64,000 nucleotides of DNA from Bradyrhizobium sp. sBnM-33 (GTDB taxonomy: Bacteria > Pseudomonadota > Alphaproteobacteria > Rhizobiales > Xanthobacteraceae), in assembly GCF_032917945.1 (NCBI RefSeq), contig NZ_CP136624.1:4650001-4714000 (forward strand), read 5' to 3'. The notes below the pieces were generated by a model, which saw only the letters and a program-made list of their open reading frames with translations, was not told where the DNA came from and ran no database searches. Both the position numbers and the translations under genes were made by a program. This document shows positions 1 through 9,218 of this stretch, one piece after another; positions within the stretch are counted from its first letter, which is position 1, and the number at the start of each line of letters is the position of its first letter.

Positions 1-1
1 C

Positions 2-241
2 CAGGAATTGACGCGCGATATCCTGCCGGTAACAAAGGTCGGCGACGCCACCATCCGCGCCAAGAGCGGCTTGCTGGGCGCGGAGCAGGGCAAGCCTTCA
101 CTGGGCTGGATGGTAGGCTGGGCCGAGAAGGGCAACCAGCAGACCGTGTTCGCCATGAACATGGATTGCAAGGAGCAAAGCCACGTCGCCGCGCGCATGA
201 CGGTCGTACAGCAATGCCTCGCCGATATCGTGGCGATCTAG
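2..241 (+). CDS. Class D beta-lactamase-like / penicillin-binding transpeptidase, C-terminal part
   Basis: The open frame runs in from the left edge and stops with TAG at 239-241; only about 79 C-terminal residues are present. Seen: an AKSGLLG segment that fits the third active-site motif (K-S/T-G) of serine beta-lactamases, followed by GWMVGW and FAMNMD, which match the GWxVGW...FAxNxD pattern of OXA/class D enzymes. The family hydrolyses beta-lactams in the periplasm after acylation of an active-site serine; the SxxK motif and signal peptide lie outside the window. A BlaR-type sensor domain shares the fold and cannot be excluded. The next gene is convergent. Confidence 0.75.
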   Translation, partial: QELTRDILPVTKVGDATIRAKSGLLGAEQGKPSLGWMVGWAEKGNQQTVFAMNMDCKEQSHVAARMTVVQQCLADIVAI

Positions 242-248
242 TTCGCGG

Positions 249-737
249 TTAGCGCCGGTTCAACGCCAGCGAGACCGACGTGATATTGGTGCCCTGGGGC
301 TGGATGGACACCGTCTGCCTGCCGCCGCGGGTCGTCAGCGACAGATGGGCCGAAAAGTTGTCGCCTCGGGCGGCAGCCTCGACATGATCGCCGGCGGCGC
401 GCCCGGTAAGCGTCCCGGAAGCGTTACGGCTCGCTTCGCTCCATGAACCCGAAATCGCGCCGCCACGGTATTGGACCTCGCTTGCGAGATCGAAATTGTA
501 GCTCGCGCTGGCGCACCTCAGGTTGAGCTGGAGCTGTTCGCCGCTTCCGGCGACGTCGTACGACGCGCGGCAGCGCAATTGCTCGCGTTGTCCATCACTG
601 GTGCTGATCACGCCGCCGCCCGACCACGTACCCGCCATCGCGGTGAAGGGCGAGGCAGGTGCGGCCAGCGCCGCGCTGCCGGTCAGGCTGAGTGATGCCA
701 AAAGAAGCGCTGCTCTCGTGAGATTGGATCCGTACAT
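249..737 (-). CDS. Secreted hypothetical protein
   Basis: 162 residues. The start at 737 is chosen because an AAGGAGG ribosome site precedes it by a few bases, and because it gives a proper Sec signal peptide (Arg, then about 14 hydrophobic residues, then an AxA-type cleavage site near residue 25). The longer frame to 776 adds a polar, non-signal extension. The mature part is small, rich in Gly/Ser/Ala, with TW(S)GGG and SGSWSE segments that look like an all-beta fold; two cysteines could form a disulfide. I do not recognise a named domain. It is probably periplasmic. It is convergent with the beta-lactamase-like gene, 7 bases away. Confidence 0.7.
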   Translation of the reverse strand: MYGSNLTRAALLLASLSLTGSAALAAPASPFTAMAGTWSGGGVISTSDGQREQLRCRASYDVAGSGEQLQLNLRCASASYNFDLASEVQYRGGAISGSWSEASRNASGTLTGRAAGDHVEAAARGDNFSAHLSLTTRGGRQTVSIQPQGTNITSVSLALNRR

Positions 738-867
738 CTGATGGCCTCCTTCGGTTTGGCAATCAACGCCATCCAAGGGTTCACGGTTCCTTCACCGGCA
801 AGTGTACGGCGAGGTTCCGCCGGGGAGCAAGTTGTACTAGCTTGTCATGGCTACCAGAGGATTGTGC

Positions 868-2240
868 ATGCCGCATCGTCGCTCGGTGCTGTCAGGAGGC
901 TTGGCGTTTTCGCTTGGCCGGATTGGGGTTGGGCCCAGATGCTACGGGGGCAGGATGTTGCCGCCACTCTTAAGGAGAGGGTGGATGTCGGGCGTGAAAC
1001 GATGGGCCTCGTTGCCGCTTTCCTCGACGGGGACCGGCACAGCATCGCGGCGTATGGTCAATCCGACTCCCCCGGCAATCGCCCGCTCGATGGCGATACG
1101 GTGTTCGAGATCGGCTCGATCACCAAGGTGTTCACGGCGCTGCTGTTCGCCGACATGGTGCTGCGCGGCGAGCTCGCACCTGATGACCCTGCGGCGAAAT
1201 ATCTGCCTGCCAGCGTCAGGATGCCCGATTTCGAAGGGGCGCCGATCACGCTGATAGACCTTGCGACCTATACGTCGGGCCTGCCGCGGATGCCGTCGAA
1301 TTTCGCGCCGAAGGATTGGAGCAATCCCTATATCGACTACACCCCCGAGCGGCTCTACGACTATCTCTCGAACCACAAGCTCGCCCACAAGCCTGGCAAG
1401 CATTACGAATACGCCAATCTCGGCTTCGGCCTGCTTGGCCACATCCTCGAACTGCGCGCCGGCAAGAGCTACGAGGAGCTGGTGGTCTCGCGCATTTGCG
1501 CGCCGCTCGGCATGGAGGATACGCGCATCACGCTTTCGAGCTCGATGCAGCGACGCCTGGCGCGCGGCCACAGCGCGACGCTCGCACCCGTCGCGAACTG
1601 GGATTATTCGGCGTTCGCCGGCGCCGGTGCCTTCCGTTCGACGGCGAACGACTTGATGAAATTTCTGCGGATATGCATGAATCCCGCTGAAGGGCCGCTC
1701 GCTTCCGCGCTGCAGATGACGCTTTCCGAACGGCGTCCAATGATGGAGGAGCGTGACGTGGCGCTGGGCTGGTTTATCTCGTCGCAGTTCGGCGACGAGG
1801 TGATCTGGAAGAGTGGGGGCACAGGCGGTTATGCAGCCTTCATCGGTTACTCGACCAAGACCTGGCGAAACTGCATCGTGCTCTCCAATGCAGCCGACTA
1901 TGACCCAAATATCGCGCTTGGCACCCATCTCATCAACGCGGCATACCCGCTCGCAAAAATTCGGCGCGAGGTGCCGGTCGATCCGGCCGTGCTTGCAACC
2001 TATGCCGGACGTTACGAGCTCACACCGGACTTCGTGCTGACGGCGCGCGCCGATGGCGGGCGGCTGTTCGTGCAGTGGACAGGTCAGGAAGAACTCGAAG
2101 CCTTCGCCGAGAGCGAGACTGACTTCTTCAGTCGCGTGGGCAATGCCCAGATCACCTTCGCGCGGTCCGGAGGCGGCATGGTGTCGTCGCTGGTCCTGCA
2201 TCAGAACGGCAAGGACCTGCCGGGCAGGCGCCTGCCTTAG
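868..2240 (+). CDS. Beta-lactamase/CubicO-family serine hydrolase with an apparent frameshift in the signal peptide
   Basis: The body of the protein (frame in use from about 930 onward) has the beta-lactamase class C/CubicO signature: SITK (SxxK nucleophile) near 1117, YAN (YxN) near 1411 and a KSGGTGG segment near 1810, plus a C-terminal lipocalin-like tail. The family hydrolyses esters, peptides or beta-lactams. The expected start is not in that frame: ATG 868, preceded by AGAGGA, opens a good Tat signal (HRRSVLSGGLAF) in another frame. Adding one G to the GGGG run at 924-927 fuses the two frames and gives a WAQM cleavage region. Alternatively a signal-less form starts at ATG 939. Either a one-base deletion or a sequencing error explains this. 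Confidence 0.75.
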
Positions 2241-2346
2241 GCAGGCGTAGCTGACCGAGCTTCAACAGCGCCAGCAGGAAACCAACCGCCGCCTTCCCAG
2301 TTCGCGGCGGCTTCGAATGGGACGACAGCAAGCAGCCAATCGGCTG

Positions 2347-2754
2347 TCACTTCGGAGACTTCCCGATCCGCCCCAGATGCGTGAAGCCAAAACCGCTGGC
2401 GTATTTCAACCCGTAGCCGAGCGCGCGATCGAGGCCGATATGGGCCAGCCAGATCATGGCGATCGAGAGTGTGAGCGGCGCGGCGGTGGCAAATCCGGTC
2501 GTCATGATTGCCATCGGCGCGAGATAGCTGTGGGCGGCGTTGTAGATGAGGGCGCCGAAACGCGGTCCCGACAGGTAGGCTGCAAAGCTGAGATCGGGCA
2601 CGAAGAACAGGAGGGCATAGATCCACCAGTCGCCGTCCCAGATATAATAAAGCAGCGTCATACCGATAAAGAGCGCTAATCCCTCGAGCCGCAGCACAGT
2701 TCGCACGCCCCCTGTAACGGCGCCCGAGGTGTCGGCGCTTGCGGTATCGGTCAT
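2347..2754 (-). CDS. DUF4260 family membrane protein
   Basis: 135 residues from ATG 2754, chosen because the GGGGGA stretch lies just upstream and the alternative 9-residue extension adds nothing conserved. After a polar N-terminus come about three to four hydrophobic helices ([31 protein letters not shown], a third around [15 protein letters not shown], and [21 protein letters not shown]). The [13 protein letters not shown] and [14 protein letters not shown] segments are characteristic of the DUF4260 family of inner-membrane proteins of unknown function. It is convergent with the serine hydrolase. Confidence 0.85.
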   Translation of the reverse strand: MTDTASADTSGAVTGGVRTVLRLEGLALFIGMTLLYYIWDGDWWIYALLFFVPDLSFAAYLSGPRFGALIYNAAHSYLAPMAIMTTGFATAAPLTLSIAMIWLAHIGLDRALGYGLKYASGFGFTHLGRIGKSPK

Positions 2755-2892
2755 TCCGGTCCCCCTAGTCAGGATGCGCATATAGGGGGTGCCGGAGCGC
2801 GGTACCAGATGCCGGATGAGGGTGTTTCCGCTTCCGAAAAGGCCGTGTTAGAAGGCCTTCAAATCGTTACCCAAAAGACGGGCGGAAGCAGC

Positions 2893-4425
2893 ATGAAGGA
2901 TATCCTGGACACCCTCGAAGAACGGCGCGCCGGCGCCAAGCTCGGCGGCGGCGAAAAGCGCATCGAGGCGCAGCACGCTCGCGGAAAATTGACCGCGCGG
3001 GAGCGCATCGAGCTTCTGCTCGACAAGGGCTCGTTCGAGGAGTTCGACATGTTCGTCGAGCACCGCTCGACCGAATTCGGCATGGAAAAGACCAAGGTGC
3101 CGGGTGACGGCGTCGTCACTGGCTGGGGCACCGTCAACGGCCGCAAGACGTTTGTGTTCGCCAAGGATTTTACCGTGTTTGGCGGCTCGCTGTCCGAGAC
3201 CCACGCGCTGAAGATCACAAAACTGCAGGACATGGCGATGAAGGCGAGGGCGCCGATCATCGGCCTCTATGACGCCGGCGGGGCGCGCATCCAGGAGGGC
3301 GTCGCGGCGCTCGCGGGCTATTCCTACGTATTCCGCCGCAACGTCATTGCCTCGGGCGTGATCCCGCAGATCTCCGTCATCATGGGGCCCTGCGCCGGCG
3401 GCGACGTCTATTCGCCCGCGATGACCGATTTCATCTTCATGGTGAAGAACACGAGCTACATGTTCGTTACCGGCCCCGATGTGGTGAAGACGGTCACCAA
3501 CGAGGTCGTGACCGCGGAAGAGCTCGGCGGCGCCTCGGTGCACGCGACGCGCTCCTCGATCGCCGACGGCGCGTTCGAGAACGACGTCGAGACGCTGCTG
3601 CAGATGCGCCGGCTGATCGACTTCCTGCCGTCCAACAACACCGACGGCGTGCCGGAATGGCCGAGTTTTGACGATATCGAGCGCGTGGACATGTCGCTGG
3701 ATACGCTGATCCCCGACAATCCGAACAAGCCCTACGACATGAAGGAGCTGATCAGCAAGGTCGTCGACGAGGGCGACTTCTTCGAAATCTCGGAGGCGTT
3801 CGCGAAAAACATCATCACCGGCTTCGGCCGCATCGCCGGCCGCACGGTCGGCTTCGTCGCCAACCAGCCGATGGTGCTGGCGGGCGTGCTCGACTCTGAC
3901 GCTTCAAGGAAAGCCGCGCGCTTCGTCCGCTTCTGCGATGCCTTCAACATCCCGATCGTGACGTTTGTCGACGTACCGGGCTTCCTGCCGGGCACCGCTC
4001 AAGAGTATGGCGGCCTGATCAAGCACGGCGCGAAATTGTTGTTTGCGTACTCGCAATGCACGGTGCCGCTCGTCACCGTCATCACCCGAAAAGCCTATGG
4101 CGGCGCCTTCGACGTGATGGCCTCAAAGGAAATCGGCGCCGACATGAACTACGCCTGGCCGACTGCGCAGATCGCCGTGATGGGTGCCAAGGGCGCCGTC
4201 GAAATCATCTTCCGCGCCGACATGAACGATCCCGAGGCGATCGCCAAGCGCACCAAGGAATACGAAGACCGCTTCCTGTCCCCCTTCATCGCCGCCGAAC
4301 GCGGCTACATCGACGACGTCATCATGCCGCATTCGACGAGAAAGCGCATCGCGCGGGCGCTGGCGATGCTGAAAGACAAGAAGGTCGAAATGCCCGCGAA
4401 GAAGCACGACAATTTGCCGTTGTAA
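2893..4425 (+). CDS. pccB: Propionyl-CoA carboxylase beta subunit (carboxyltransferase)
   Basis: 510 residues from ATG 2893, the length usual for this subunit; the frame stays open to ATG 2809 but those 28 residues are not family-like. The protein transfers the carboxyl group from biotin (carried by the alpha subunit) to propionyl-CoA to give methylmalonyl-CoA, in breakdown of odd-chain acids, Val, Ile and Met. Seen: N-terminal carboxyltransferase with GGSLSE and a [11 protein letters not shown] acyl-CoA site around residue 125, [12 protein letters not shown] oxyanion region around 165, and C-terminal carboxyltransferase with [15 protein letters not shown] and [12 protein letters not shown]. 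No pccA or mutase gene follows in the window; a palindromic repeat starts 9 bases after the stop. Confidence 0.95.
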   Translation: MKDILDTLEERRAGAKLGGGEKRIEAQHARGKLTARERIELLLDKGSFEEFDMFVEHRSTEFGMEKTKVPGDGVVTGWGTVNGRKTFVFAKDFTVFGGSLSETHALKITKLQDMAMKARAPIIGLYDAGGARIQEGVAALAGYSYVFRRNVIASGVIPQISVIMGPCAGGDVYSPAMTDFIFMVKNTSYMFVTGPDVVKTVTNEVVTAEELGGASVHATRSSIADGAFENDVETLLQMRRLIDFLPSNNTDGVPEWPSFDDIERVDMSLDTLIPDNPNKPYDMKELISKVVDEGDFFEISEAFAKNIITGFGRIAGRTVGFVANQPMVLAGVLDSDASRKAARFVRFCDAFNIPIVTFVDVPGFLPGTAQEYGGLIKHGAKLLFAYSQCTVPLVTVITRKAYGGAFDVMASKEIGADMNYAWPTAQIAVMGAKGAVEIIFRADMNDPEAIAKRTKEYEDRFLSPFIAAERGYIDDVIMPHSTRKRIARALAMLKDKKVEMPAKKHDNLPL

Positions 4426-4433
4426 CCGGTGCC

Positions 4434-4518
4434 GTAGGGTGGGTTAGCGAAGCGTAACCCACCGGCCGCACCAACGGCGTATTGAGACTTTGGGGTTACG
4501 CTGCGCTAACCACCCTAC
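4434..4518. repeat. Dispersed palindromic repeat, GTAGGGTGGG-TTAGCG type
   Basis: Begins GTAGGGTGGGTTAGCGAAGC and ends with its near-complement GCTAACCACCCTAC; two nested inverted arms can fold into a long hairpin. A close relative lies at 5664-5747. It sits between the converging pccB and VOC genes and may serve as a transcript end. Confidence 0.75.
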
Positions 4519-4537
4519 GAAGGTCTCACGAGCTCGC

Positions 4538-4999
4538 TTACGCCGCCTTGTTTTGCTGCTTCATATATTCCGTTGCTCGCTTCTTGAGCTCGGCAGGCGA
4601 AACGTCCTCGACGTGAGTGCCGATGTGCCAGTGATTGCCGGCCGGGTCCGTCACGCCGCCGCTACGGTCGCCGTAGAACATGTCCGTAGGCTCCATCACC
4701 GAGGTGCCGCCAGCCTTCAGCGCCTTCTGGTAAACTTCATCCACATTGGGCACGTAGACGTGCAGCATGGCCGAAGTGGCTTTGGCACGCTCGGACGCAT
4801 CGGAAATCATCACGACGGAATCGCCGATCTTGAGCTCCGCGTGCATGATCTTGCCATCGGGCCGCATCATCGGCTCGAACACGAATTCTGCGACGAATGC
4901 GTTCTTCATGAACTGGATGATCCTGTCCGCGCCGTCGACGACGAGATAAGGCGTGAGCGTGTGATATCCGTCAGGAATGGGCTTTACTTGAGTTGCCAT
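4538..4999 (-). CDS. VOC (glyoxalase/PhnB-like) family protein
   Basis: 153 residues. The sequence shows a single vicinal-oxygen-chelate module: an N-terminal TLTPYLVVDGADRIIQFMKNAF beta-alpha unit, the HAELKIGDSVVMISD strand, a central LHVYVPNVDEVYQKALKAGG unit and the closing YGDRSGGVTDPAGNHWHIGTH segment. This arrangement is typical of the PhnB/YhhG-like subgroup, whose biochemical role is mostly undefined; the usual metal ligands are only partly conserved here. Cytoplasmic. It stands alone between two palindromic repeats. Confidence 0.85.
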   Translation of the reverse strand: MATQVKPIPDGYHTLTPYLVVDGADRIIQFMKNAFVAEFVFEPMMRPDGKIMHAELKIGDSVVMISDASERAKATSAMLHVYVPNVDEVYQKALKAGGTSVMEPTDMFYGDRSGGVTDPAGNHWHIGTHVEDVSPAELKKRATEYMKQQNKAA

Positions 5000-5209
5000 C
5001 GCTGTCTCCTCTGGTTTGGATGACTCCTGCAGCAGAACGACCCAACATTCCCCTTGTCCTTTGGATTTTCACGCGGTTGTTTGTAGAAAGTGTGACAACC
5101 TCATTGCCGCGACGGGTCCGCGGGCGCTCGCGCTACAAGGCGCGCTATATGCATGCTCGGAGCAATAGGAACTCGCGCAGAGCATTCCTCAACATCTTGA
5201 AAGCTCGGC

Positions 5210-5560
5210 CTAACGCGACACCAGCGGAACGAAATCGTATTCGCCGACCCCCTGCAGAACCAGGAAGGTGAGGGACGTCGCGCCGCCGTTGGTCACCAGG
5301 TGCGGACGCCCGGGCCTGACGACATAGACTTCGCCGGGCCTCAAATTCACTTCCTCTTTCGGATCCTGCAGGAACAGCCTCATCTGGCCTTGCAGAACGT
5401 AAAAAGTATCGGAGACATTGGTGTGCGTGTGCCACGGCACCTTCTGGGTTGCAGAGAGCTGCAACTCCATGATGCGAAAGCCGGGGCGCGCGGCGTGCTC
5501 GGCGCGACGCTCGACTTCGTAAAGGTGACCGGCGTCCTTGACGGGCTGCGGCTGGTTCAT
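5210..5560 (-). CDS. Small cupin-domain protein
   Basis: 116 residues from ATG 5560, which has AAGGAGG immediately upstream; the extra ten residues of the longer frame are rejected. One cupin_2 beta-barrel: motif 1 is PWHTHTNVSDTFYVLQGQ (two His, then the acidic position) and motif 2 is LRPGEVYVVRPGRPHLVTNGG. The His residues could hold a metal. Single-domain cupins bind small molecules or act as dioxygenases or isomerases; the substrate cannot be told from sequence. Confidence 0.85.
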   Translation of the reverse strand: MNQPQPVKDAGHLYEVERRAEHAARPGFRIMELQLSATQKVPWHTHTNVSDTFYVLQGQMRLFLQDPKEEVNLRPGEVYVVRPGRPHLVTNGGATSLTFLVLQGVGEYDFVPLVSR

Positions 5561-5663
5561 GACGGCCTCCTTCGGATCATCCGCCCCCATCGCGTGGTGA
5601 TGCCGCGCAATGATAGCCTTGCTCTGCCGTTCGCGAAACTGTCAGGGAAAGTCGGTAGCGAGC

Positions 5664-5747
5664 GTAGGGTAGGCGAAGCCGCAACCCACCGACCGCACCG
5701 ACCGCGCATCGAGACTTCGGTGGTTACGCTGCGATAACCCACCTTAC
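5664..5747. repeat. Dispersed palindromic repeat, second copy of the pccB-side type
   Basis: Starts GTAGGGTAGGCGAAGCCGCA and ends GATAACCCACCTTAC. It shares the internal ACCGCACC and GAGACTT...GGTTACGCTGCG segments with the copy at 4434-4518, so the two are diverged members of one family. Confidence 0.7.
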
Positions 5748-5761
5748 GAAGCTGCTCTCGT

Positions 5762-5971
5762 TCACTCCTCGGCGTCCCTCAGCCGCTGCTCACCCTCCCG
5801 CAGCCGCTGCGCGATGGCCGTTCGCCTTGGGATCAGCGCGGCTTCGTCGGCGAGCCGTTGCGCAAGGTCGGAGTGATATTGCTGCACGACGTCGAGGACC
5901 GCTTCCTTGGCGAGTCGTCGGTGGTACTCGGCCAGGAATTTGTGCAAGTCAGCAAGCTGTTCGTCATCCAT
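5762..5971 (-). CDS. Small hypothetical protein, predicted helical
   Basis: 69 residues with no known domain. The composition is Glu/Arg/Leu/Ala rich with heptad-like spacing (LHKFLAEYHRRLAKE, then LAQRLADEAALIPRR), so a short coiled coil is likely. The ribosome site before ATG 5971 is weak (GATAGAG). There is no signal peptide. The opposite-strand frames over it look like shadows. The call rests on frame integrity and composition only. Confidence 0.45.
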   Translation of the reverse strand: MDDEQLADLHKFLAEYHRRLAKEAVLDVVQQYHSDLAQRLADEAALIPRRTAIAQRLREGEQRLRDAEE

Positions 5972-6209
5972 CTCTATCGCGCCTCAGCCGCGATCCGGAA
6001 TATACCGCAACCCGTTGATCTCGCACAGCTTGCACCACCCCAATCCCGGTGGGATTCACCACCCGGCCGAGCAAAGTGGCGGCTGCGGCACGCTCAAGTC
6101 GGTACCTGGCTGTCCGTTAACTGTTTGTTAACCATAAGGCCCCTAACTTAGGGGACTACCCGGCCATCATCAGACGATTCCAGCGCGGTTCGTTCGAGGA
6201 GAACAGCCG

Positions 6210-6716
6210 ATGTCCGTTGAGATTCTGACCTACGCAGACCTGGGCGCCCGCCTGAACATCTCGGCAGCGGCCGCCCGCTCGCTTGCCAGACGGCTCCGAT
6301 TGCCGCGCTCGCTTTCCGATGATGGGAAGGCGCTGGTGAGCGTCGATCTCGCTGAAGTGAGGCATACGCCGCAGCCACCGGCCGGTCACCGGGCGGGCGA
6401 GGCCGCTCAGTTGAGGGCGCTCGTCGTGACGCTGCAGTCGGAGGTCGCGCAGCTTGACGCCAGGGCAGCCGGTCACCGCGCGGATTTCGAGCATGAACGC
6501 GAGCGCGCCGATCGCCTGATGGCTGAGCTGCTACAGGCGACTGCCGAGACCAAAGCCGCCAGGGAGGCAACGGCGCGGCTTGAGGGGGAGGTGGCAGCTC
6601 TTCGGACCGCTCTCCGAACTGGCAGTTCGGACGAGAATCACGGACATTCTGCGCGCCGGGTGGGGCATCTGGCTGCGAGCTTGGTGGAAGCAGACCGCAA
6701 GGCTGCTCGTGGGTAA
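6210..6716 (+). CDS. HTH-domain protein with coiled-coil tail
   Basis: 168 residues, preceded by GAGGAGAAC. Residues 1-40 (LTYADLGARLNISAAAARSLARR) look like a helix-turn-helix that would bind DNA; residues about 65-140 are a long Ala/Glu/Arg-rich coiled coil (ERERADRLMAELLQATAE). The design resembles KfrA-like or plasmid-replication-region DNA-binding proteins. It ends 48 bases before the FtsZ paralogue on the same strand, so the two could share a transcript; a link to septation or chromosome handling is only inference from this position. Confidence 0.75.
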   Translation: MSVEILTYADLGARLNISAAAARSLARRLRLPRSLSDDGKALVSVDLAEVRHTPQPPAGHRAGEAAQLRALVVTLQSEVAQLDARAAGHRADFEHERERADRLMAELLQATAETKAAREATARLEGEVAALRTALRTGSSDENHGHSARRVGHLAASLVEADRKAARG

Positions 6717-6764
6717 CAAATCTTTTCCTATTCCGCGGTTTGGCGGAGCAACCGTGGGGCAAAA

Positions 6765-8012
6765 ATGGGTGGCACCGATATTCGCGAGTTGAGGGCGCGC
6801 ATTATCGTGTTCGGGGTGGGCGGTGCCGGCGGCAATGCCGTCAACAACATGATCGACGCGGGCCTTGAAGGCGTCGAATTCATCGTCGCCAATACCGACG
6901 CCCAGGCACTCACCAGTTCGAGGGCCAAGCGCGTCATCCAGATGGGCACGCAGGTGACCGGAGGCCTTGGCGCCGGCGCGCAGCCCGATATCGGCCGCGC
7001 CGCGGCGGAAGAGGCCATCGACGAGATCCGCGATCATCTGACCGGCGCGCACATGGTGTTCATCACGGCCGGCATGGGGGGCGGTACCGGCACCGGAGCC
7101 GCGCCCGTCATCGCCAGGACCGCGCGTGAGCTCGGCATTCTTACCATCGGCGTCGTCACCAAGCCGTTCCAGTTCGAGGGCCAGCGCCGCATGCGCTATG
7201 CCGAATCCGGAATCGCGGAACTCTTGAAGGCAGTGGACACCCTCCTGATCATTCCGAACCAGAACCTGTTCCGGGTAGCCAACGAGAAGACCTCGTTTGC
7301 CGATGCCTTCGCAATGGCCGACCAGGTGCTCTATTCGGGCGTGGCCTGCATCAGCGATCTCATCGTCAAGGAAGGCCTGATCAATCTCGATTTTGCCGAC
7401 GTTCTCTCGGTGATGCGCGAGAAGGGCAAGGCCATGATGGGCAGGGGCGAGGCTTCCGGCGAGAAGCGCGTGCTCAACGCTGCGGTGGCTGCGATTTCCA
7501 ACCCGTTGATCGAGAATCCCTCGATCAAGCGCGCCAGCGGCCTGATCGTTTCCATTACCGGCGGCAGGGATCTGACGCTGTTCGAGGTGGACGAAGCCGC
7601 CACCCGCATCCGCGACGAGGCCGATCAGGACGCCAACATCATCGTCGGCGCGACCTTCGATGCCAGCCTCGAAGGCATCGTCCGCGTTTCGGTCGTGGCC
7701 ACGGGCATCGACAATCTCGACGCGACAGGCCCGACGCAAGCCGCGGAAGGCCTGCTCACGGATCTTGCCGGCAGGCTGAGCAACGACCGGCGCCGCATCG
7801 CCGAGCGTAGCGTACCGCCGCCGCAATTCGCCAACCCGCCCTCGCTCATCCCGCCGCCGCGCCACCTCGAAGCGCGGCCGCCGATCGCCCAACAAGCGCG
7901 GCATGCGGCACCGCAGCGCCTCGATCCCCACGGTCGCGCTCCTCCCCCGCGCAATCCGATCGAGGAAAAGGTTCTGGATATCCCGGCCTTCCTGGGCAGC
8001 AGGGCCAACTGA
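6765..8012 (+). CDS. FtsZ paralogue (tubulin-like GTPase)
   Basis: 415 residues. FtsZ polymerises with GTP into the division ring at the inner membrane. Seen: [15 protein letters not shown] at the N-terminus, the tubulin signature [10 protein letters not shown] near residue 105, NxxR-type contact NLFRVAN near 167, and a T7 loop NLDFADV near 207. A Pro/Arg-rich linker (about 325-400) leads to [11 protein letters not shown], which fits the alphaproteobacterial FtsZ tail DIPAFLRRQAN that binds FtsA. The canonical ftsZ is usually longer and lies after ftsQ-ftsA; none of those genes is here, so this is probably a second copy. The start has no strong ribosome site. Confidence 0.9.
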   Translation: MGGTDIRELRARIIVFGVGGAGGNAVNNMIDAGLEGVEFIVANTDAQALTSSRAKRVIQMGTQVTGGLGAGAQPDIGRAAAEEAIDEIRDHLTGAHMVFITAGMGGGTGTGAAPVIARTARELGILTIGVVTKPFQFEGQRRMRYAESGIAELLKAVDTLLIIPNQNLFRVANEKTSFADAFAMADQVLYSGVACISDLIVKEGLINLDFADVLSVMREKGKAMMGRGEASGEKRVLNAAVAAISNPLIENPSIKRASGLIVSITGGRDLTLFEVDEAATRIRDEADQDANIIVGATFDASLEGIVRVSVVATGIDNLDATGPTQAAEGLLTDLAGRLSNDRRRIAERSVPPPQFANPPSLIPPPRHLEARPPIAQQARHAAPQRLDPHGRAPPPRNPIEEKVLDIPAFLGSRAN

Positions 8013-8236
8013 CCCGTCATAAGAGCCAACTCGCTTGGAGGTAGTAGACCGCCGCGATGCGACTTCAGCAAGTCCCTCGTCGAGGCGGCACCCGGGCGGC
8101 GCCTGAAGGTCTAATGCCCAAAATCGGTCCTATACTTTCCATCCTCCAGCCTTGCTTTGGTCAAAACGGCGGTAGGGAGTGTCCAAAATCCGACGACCGT
8201 CCATTCGGGTGATCGCAAACCGGGCAGGAGGCGCTC

Positions 8237-9052
8237 ATGGATACCGCGGTGAATACCAGGCCAACCGACCCACGTGATGTTAATCCGGGACTATCCACGC
8301 AAGACATCGAGCTGGTCGCGCGCGCCGATGAACGGCTCGCGCATGCTTATGAAAAGATCGCCCGCGCGGATGAACAACTCGCGCTTGTCAATGAACAGAT
8401 TGCCAGGCTGGAGAAAAAGCCCGTTAACAGGCGTCAGTCATCGCGCGGCAGGCCGGCGCTGCGCGGCTTTGTCGGTCTGCTGTTAACAGCGGGCATCTGT
8501 ATCGCTGCTTTCGCTTCGCAATCTTATGGCGAGGCGGCGAGGCTGATGATCGCCCCATGGGTGCCGCAACTGGCTCCGGCTTCGTCGTTGCCATCGCAAG
8601 CACCGAAGCTCGCCGCCCAGCAGAGCGAGCCTACTGTTCAGGTAGCTGCGGCGGACGCAGCAGTTTCGCAATTGGCACTTGCGGCCCAGACCGTACCGCA
8701 AGAGGCAGTAGCCCCCCCGGCCTCTCCAGAGGTAACACAGTTGCTCGAAACGATGGCGCGTGATCTCGCCAACGTGCAGCAGGAGATCGAACGGCTCAAG
8801 GCTGGCCAGGAAGAATTGGTGCGCGAAAATGCCAGCACCGCCGAGCAGCTCAAGGCAAACCAGGAGCAAATGGCGCGCGTGATCGCGAACGCCTCCGCGC
8901 AACAGCCGCGGCCCAAACCGTCAGCGACGGCATCAGCCAATCCGCCACCGCCGATTGCCACCTCTCCGCGTAAGCCGGTGTCGACTCCTTCGCCGACACA
9001 AACCAGAGAGCAAGCGCGAGCGCCGATGCCGTTGCAGTCCGGACAACAATAG
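8237..9052 (+). CDS. Membrane-anchored coiled-coil protein, hypothetical
   Basis: 271 residues, ribosome site GGAGGCG seven bases upstream. Order: a cytoplasmic coiled coil at 25-60 with a repeated (A)RADE(R/Q)LA pattern; one transmembrane helix at about 77-95 (FVGLLLTAGICIAAFASQ); an Ala/Pro/Gln-rich stretch; a second coiled coil at about 165-215 (LANVQQEIERLKAGQEEL); a Pro/Ser/Thr-rich tail. This fits a bitopic inner-membrane protein with a periplasmic stalk. No enzymatic motif is visible. It follows the FtsZ paralogue with a 224-base gap, so cotranscription is uncertain. Confidence 0.75.
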   Translation: MDTAVNTRPTDPRDVNPGLSTQDIELVARADERLAHAYEKIARADEQLALVNEQIARLEKKPVNRRQSSRGRPALRGFVGLLLTAGICIAAFASQSYGEAARLMIAPWVPQLAPASSLPSQAPKLAAQQSEPTVQVAAADAAVSQLALAAQTVPQEAVAPPASPEVTQLLETMARDLANVQQEIERLKAGQEELVRENASTAEQLKANQEQMARVIANASAQQPRPKPSATASANPPPPIATSPRKPVSTPSPTQTREQARAPMPLQSGQQ

Positions 9053-9218
9053 TTTTCGCCGGCGCTGGCCGAAGGCCTGTCCTCCTGCCGGCAGAAGGGG
9101 ACAAACTGACAGTTGGAACCTGGGCAGAGTATGTTCACTCTGCCAAGGACCAGACAGCTTGTTCCACTGGGGCTTCGACCTTAGATAGCGGACGGTGCCT
9201 TCGATTTTGGATGGCCGC

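Noticed and set aside
942..2201. Long minus-strand frame of 419 codons opposite the serine hydrolase
   Set aside because: Arg/His-rich shadow of the coding strand; the plus-strand frame carries clear catalytic motifs.
6531..7931. 466-codon minus-strand frame opposite the FtsZ paralogue
   Set aside because: Shadow frame caused by high third-position GC; no recognisable domain, no ribosome site.
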